From Pseudomonas sp. CFII64 (lineage in GTDB: Bacteria; Pseudomonadota; Gammaproteobacteria; Pseudomonadales; Pseudomonadaceae), in NCBI RefSeq assembly GCF_000416235.1, contig NZ_ATLO01000035.1, positions 124,001-188,000 on the forward strand: 64,000 nt of DNA, read 5' to 3'. The position numbers and the translations under genes were made by a program. The number at the start of each line of letters is the position of its first letter. Within the stretch, counting starts at the first letter, position 1. Shown here piece by piece: positions 60,757 to 64,000 of this stretch. Below the pieces are notes generated by a model. The model was not told the DNA's origin. It made no database searches and saw nothing but the letters and a program-made list of their open reading frames with translations.

Positions 60757-62886
60757 ATGGAATGCGCGCAACCCAAGCCAAGTGATGGCTGTTCGGTTTT
60801 GTTAGTCGTCGATGACTATCCGGAAAATCTGGTAACGATGCGCGCCGTCCTCAATCGTCAGGATTGGTGCATTGTTACTGCGAGTTCCGGGATAGAAGCG
60901 CTGACGGTTCTCCTCGAAAGAGAGGTGGATCTGGTGCTGCTCGACGTTCAGATGCCTGGTATGGACGGATACGAAGTGGCGCGCCTGATGCGCGGCAGCC
61001 ATCGAACGCGCTTGACGCCGATTATCTTTCTTACCGCCACCGAGCATTCACGGGACGCCGTCCACAAAGGCTATGCCAGCGGCGCGGTGGATTACCTGTT
61101 CAAACCCTTCGATCCCAACGTCCTCAAGCCCAAAGTGCAGGCATTGCTGGAGCAACAGCAGAATCGCCGCGCCCTGCAAAAGCTGTCGCTGGAGCTGGAG
61201 GAGGCCAGGGCGTTCAATGCCTCGGTGCTGGACAATATCGACGAAGGCATCCTGGTCATTGATGAGAAGGGGGTGATCAATTTTGCCAACCCGGCGATTT
61301 GTGGCTTGCTCGGCGCCGAAGCCGAGCAGCTGTGCGGAACGTCGCTGCTCGACTACCTGACCGAGCCGAGGGTGGTGGACTGGCACGAGTCGGGCTTTTA
61401 TCGCCACTATCGCAGCGGCGAGTCCTATCGATTGCATGACGCAAGCCTGCGCACGACTTCCGGTTGCCAGCTGCCAGTGGCACTGTCATGCGCGCCATTG
61501 CCGGTGGAGCGTAAAGCCATGGTATTGAGCATTCGGGATATGTCAGTGGTGCGCGATCTGTATCGCCAGTTGGAGCAGCAGGCGGTCACCGATACCTTGA
61601 CCGGGCTGCTCAATCGCCGTGGTTTTTACCAGACTGTCGAAAGCATGCTGTTGCGCAACGAGCAGGCCGGCAAGTTTCTGGTGCTGCTTTACCTCGATCT
61701 GGATGGCTTCAAGCGCATCAACGATTCCCTTGGCCACGATGCTGGCGATCAGGTGCTGCTCTGGGTTTCCCAGCAACTCAAGGAATGCATGCGCCCGTAT
61801 GACGTACTGGCGCGCATGGGCGGCGACGAGTTTACCGTGGTCATCGACGGCCTGGACTTCCCTGAGCATGCCGCCAAAGTCGCGGAAAAACTGATTGAGC
61901 GCGTCTCGCTGCGCCGCCAGGTCGACGGCCTGGACATTACCCTGGGCGCCAGCATCGGCATCGCCACCTTCCCGGATTGCGGCGCCAATCTGGACGGTCT
62001 GCTGCGGGCCGCGGATATCGCCATGTATGAAGCCAAGCGCGCCGGGCGTCAGCAATACCGTTTCTTCGACCAGGAAATGAACGGCCGCGCCCGCTCGCGA
62101 CTGATGCTGGAGGAAAGCGTACGCACGGCCATTGATGGCAAAGATTTTTCCATGGTCTATCAGCCGCAGGTCTTCATCGACGGTGGCCGCCTGCGGGGCT
62201 TCGAGGCGTTGTTGCGCTGGCAGCATCCCAGTGCCGGGGACGTACCGCCGGGGCTGTTTATTCCCTTGCTGGAAGAAACCCGTTTGATCACCAAACTCGG
62301 TGGCTGGATTTTCGAGCAGGGCGCGGCGCAGCGTAAGCGCTGGAACGAAGTCTTCGATGCCAATCTGGTGCTGAGCGTCAGCGTCAGTTCCACGCAGTTC
62401 AGCATGCCCAACCTGGCGTCTGAGTTGCATCGGGCAATGCAGCGTTTTGATCTGAAGCCGGGTCAGCTTGAGGTCGAGATTACCGAAAGCTCCCTGGTGC
62501 ATAACCTGAATCACAGTCGCATGCAGATCCAGTTGCTGCATGATATTGGCGTTCGCGTGGCGCTGGATGACTTCGGGGTTGGCGAGTGTTCGCTGTCGCA
62601 TTTGCGCAATCTGGACATCGACACCTTGAAGATTGATCGCAATTTCATCGCCAGCATGCTGGGCTCGGTTCGCGACCTGGCCGTTGCCAGGAGCATCATC
62701 GAGTTGTGTCGCAATCTGGATGTGCTGGTGATTGCCGAAGGCGTGGAAACCATCGAGCAATACCAATGGCTCAAAGACAATGGCTGCCAGTTGATTCAAG
62801 GGTTTCTGGTGGCGCATCCGATGATCGCCGAAGACGCGTTGCGCTTCCCGCAGCCGTTTGACTGGCAAGGGCTAAAACGCCGTTGA
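60757..62886 (+). CDS. REC-PAS-GGDEF-EAL cyclic-di-GMP protein
   Basis: A 709-residue signalling protein. A receiver domain (about 12-130) has the phosphoacceptor Asp63 in DLVLLDVQMPGMDG and the acidic pocket VVDD; a PAS domain (about 160-270) follows. The GGDEF domain has an intact GGDEF at 355-359, preceded five residues earlier by an RxxD inhibitory site (RPYD). The EAL domain has Glu483-Ala-Leu, TESSL, DDFGVG and KIDRNF. Both catalytic halves look intact, so it may switch between making and breaking cyclic-di-GMP. No histidine kinase is adjacent. ATG at 60757 follows AGAGAAG. Confidence 0.92.
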   Translation: MECAQPKPSDGCSVLLVVDDYPENLVTMRAVLNRQDWCIVTASSGIEALTVLLEREVDLVLLDVQMPGMDGYEVARLMRGSHRTRLTPIIFLTATEHSRDAVHKGYASGAVDYLFKPFDPNVLKPKVQALLEQQQNRRALQKLSLELEEARAFNASVLDNIDEGILVIDEKGVINFANPAICGLLGAEAEQLCGTSLLDYLTEPRVVDWHESGFYRHYRSGESYRLHDASLRTTSGCQLPVALSCAPLPVERKAMVLSIRDMSVVRDLYRQLEQQAVTDTLTGLLNRRGFYQTVESMLLRNEQAGKFLVLLYLDLDGFKRINDSLGHDAGDQVLLWVSQQLKECMRPYDVLARMGGDEFTVVIDGLDFPEHAAKVAEKLIERVSLRRQVDGLDITLGASIGIATFPDCGANLDGLLRAADIAMYEAKRAGRQQYRFFDQEMNGRARSRLMLEESVRTAIDGKDFSMVYQPQVFIDGGRLRGFEALLRWQHPSAGDVPPGLFIPLLEETRLITKLGGWIFEQGAAQRKRWNEVFDANLVLSVSVSSTQFSMPNLASELHRAMQRFDLKPGQLEVEITESSLVHNLNHSRMQIQLLHDIGVRVALDDFGVGECSLSHLRNLDIDTLKIDRNFIASMLGSVRDLAVARSIIELCRNLDVLVIAEGVETIEQYQWLKDNGCQLIQGFLVAHPMIAEDALRFPQPFDWQGLKRR

Positions 62887-62939
62887 GTTCTGTACACTGC
62901 TGCCTTTGTCTTCTGCCTTAGAGATCAACAGCACCGCTC

Positions 62940-63440
62940 ATGACAGCTTCAGCTCCGCTTAAATACCTTCAGGCTTATCCGCCCGCTCTTCAGGAGCAGG
63001 TGCGCCAGCTCATTGCCCAGGAAAAACTCGGCGATTATCTCCAGCAGCGTTATCCCGAGCGCCATGCGATCCAGAGCGACAAGGCGCTTTACGCCTACGC
63101 CCAGGCGATCAAGCAAGAGCATCTGCGCAATGCGCCGAACATCGACAAAGTGCTGTTCGACAATCGCCTGGACCTGACCCATCGCGCACTGGGCCTGCAT
63201 TCGACGATTTCACGCATTCAGGGCGGCAAGCTCAAGGCCAAGAAAGAAATCCGCGTCGCCGCGCTGTTCAAGGACGCCGCGCCGGAGTTTCTGAAAATGA
63301 TCGTCGTGCATGAACTGGCACACTTCAAGGAATCGGATCACAACAAGGCGTTCTATCAGCTGTGCGAACACATGCAGCCGGGGTATCACCAGTTGGAGTT
63401 CGATCTGCGGATTTACCTGACGTGGCGGGATATGTCGTAG
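62940..63440 (+). CDS. YgjP-like metallopeptidase-fold protein
   Basis: A 166-residue protein of the YgjP/DUF45 group (M48-like fold). The zinc motif HELAHFKESDHNKAFYQLCE (HELAH plus the downstream His) is visible near residues 122-141. E. coli YgjP has been annotated as a metallopeptidase-fold or UTP pyrophosphatase-type protein; the biochemical role here is unproven. ATG at 62940 follows the cyclic-di-GMP gene by 53 bases. Its TAG stop is within the first REP half that follows, so the REP inserted right at the gene end. Confidence 0.88.
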   Translation: MTASAPLKYLQAYPPALQEQVRQLIAQEKLGDYLQQRYPERHAIQSDKALYAYAQAIKQEHLRNAPNIDKVLFDNRLDLTHRALGLHSTISRIQGGKLKAKKEIRVAALFKDAAPEFLKMIVVHELAHFKESDHNKAFYQLCEHMQPGYHQLEFDLRIYLTWRDMS

Positions 63441-63486
63441 GAGCGGCTTTAGCCGGGACCCCTCGCGGCTAAAGCCGCTCCTACGG
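63436..63486. repeat. compact REPIN overlapping a stop codon
   Basis: CGTAGGAGCGGCTTTAGCCG at 63436 and the inverted CGGCTAAAGCCGCTCCTACG ending at about 63485, about eight bases apart. The GTAG head supplies the TAG stop of the YgjP-like gene (63438-63440). Confidence 0.88.
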
Positions 63487-63515
63487 TTGATTTTTATAGA
63501 ACACGGAGTCAGACC

Positions 63516-63812
63516 ATGGACGTCAGCAAGACCAAAAGCAGTTTCTACCGCCGGCTTTACGTGGCGTATCTGATCGACAGCCAGCTCGCCAGCAGCGTGC
63601 CAGCGTTGACCGAGATCACCGGCATGCCGCGTCGCACCGCGCAGGACACCATTGCAGCGCTGGCCGATCTGGATATTCAGTGCGAGTTCGAGCAGCAGGA
63701 TGGCGCGCGCAATCACGCCGGGCATTACCGGATTCGTGACTGGGGCGCCATCGACCGCGACTGGATCACCCGGCACCTGGGGCAGATCAAAGCGGTGCTC
63801 GGTTATCCCTGA
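63516..63812 (+). CDS. winged helix-turn-helix protein
   Basis: A 98-residue protein with an N-terminal helix-turn-helix: LTEITGMPRRTAQDTIAALA with a preceding helix, and a wing-like end (HAGHYRIRDWGAIDRDWI). It resembles the small winged-helix family labelled HTH_43 (PF09904), members of which are annotated as DNA-binding regulators with no known target. It stands between a REPIN and a convergent acetyltransferase gene. Its target cannot be read from sequence. Confidence 0.8.
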   Translation: MDVSKTKSSFYRRLYVAYLIDSQLASSVPALTEITGMPRRTAQDTIAALADLDIQCEFEQQDGARNHAGHYRIRDWGAIDRDWITRHLGQIKAVLGYP

Positions 63813-63822
63813 CGGCGGCTGT

Positions 63823-64000
63823 TACTCCAGATCGCGACGCATGCCGACGTGCGGGATTTCATCTTCCAGATACACCTCACCGACCGGTTCGAAGCCGTAG
63901 CGGCTGTAATAACCTTGCAGGTGAGCTTGCGCGGACAGATAGATCGGCTGATCGGGCCATTTCTTCTCGGCGTTTTCCAGCGCTTGCTCCATCAATTCGT
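63823..64000 (-). CDS. ElaA-type GNAT acetyltransferase, C-terminal part (partial)
   Basis: Only the last 58 or so codons are present; the gene enters from the right edge on the minus strand and ends at TAA 63823-63825. The peptide (IYLSAQAHLQGYYSRYGFEP, then GEVYLEDEIPHVGMRRDL) matches the C-terminal half of ElaA-type GNAT proteins, with the YYSRYGF loop at the acetyl-CoA end. The N-terminal acetyl-CoA binding motif lies outside the window. The substrate of ElaA proteins is not established. Confidence 0.85.

Overview
The window reads as chromosomal DNA of a Pseudomonas, most likely of the P. fluorescens lineage. The GC-rich codon use, the many Pseudomonas-type REP/REPIN palindromes between genes, and the order rsmE-bioA-flavoprotein-cytochrome b561-YceI (the order I recall for P. 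aeruginosa PA0419-PA0423) all support this. No rRNA, tRNA, CRISPR array or insertion sequence was seen.

Layout. 1-1037: the end of a Fic-type protein, a small antitoxin-like gene and a small Pseudomonas-specific gene behind a long structured leader. 1256-9623: a complete malonate decarboxylase system (mdcABCDEGH), its transporter mdcLM and the convergent LysR regulator mdcR. 9776-16979: trhA, rsmE, bioA, a secreted flavoprotein with a Lys/Pro/Ala-rich tail, a cytochrome b561 and a YceI protein. 17294-35552: an 18-kb aryl polyene (APE) pigment cluster of 20 genes on the minus strand. It has ketosynthases, a ketoreductase, dehydratases, two acyl carrier proteins, an acyl-ACP ligase fused to a dehydratase, an aromatic ammonia-lyase, acyltransferases, a glycosyltransferase, and envelope-export genes of the MMPL, LolA-like and lipoprotein types. 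Nearly all genes overlap or abut. 35817-41849: an orphan ParA, an orphan PAAR protein, trxC, a small exported protein, two tandem paralogs of unknown function and selO. 42039-47224: mscK and a CvrA/NhaP2-type antiporter. 47429-50062: a large protein with a DUF6543-type N-terminus and a C-terminal domain carrying the R-S-ExE signature of mono-ADP-ribosyltransferases. 50081-52408: an acyl-CoA dehydrogenase and a second small gene behind a structured leader. 52892-58784: putA and putP, divergent, with an array of GTTGCAC boxes between them. 58953-64000: a coupled pair of unknown genes, a PL7 alginate lyase, a REC-PAS-GGDEF-EAL protein, a YgjP-like metallopeptidase, a winged-helix protein and a partial GNAT.

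How the genes work together. The mdc genes take up malonate and decarboxylate it on a dedicated carrier protein. The APE genes make and export an aryl polyene-lipid. putAP imports proline and oxidises it to glutamate, with PutA as likely repressor.

Most interesting observations. (1) The two small paralogous genes at 816-1037 and 52205-52408 are both preceded by about 200 nt of RNA-like leader. The two leaders are homologous: they share sequence blocks, have a TTCG hairpin with compensatory changes, have a central arm that can pair with either of two competing arms, and have a hairpin over the ribosome-binding site. I do not recognise this as a named RNA family. (2) The protein at 47429-50062 looks like an ADP-ribosylating effector or toxin with no immunity gene beside it. 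(3) A 72-bp REPIN sits in frame inside the signal-peptide region of the APE LolA-like gene. (4) Two tandem uncharacterised paralogs abut selO, and the second overlaps the selO 3' end in antisense.
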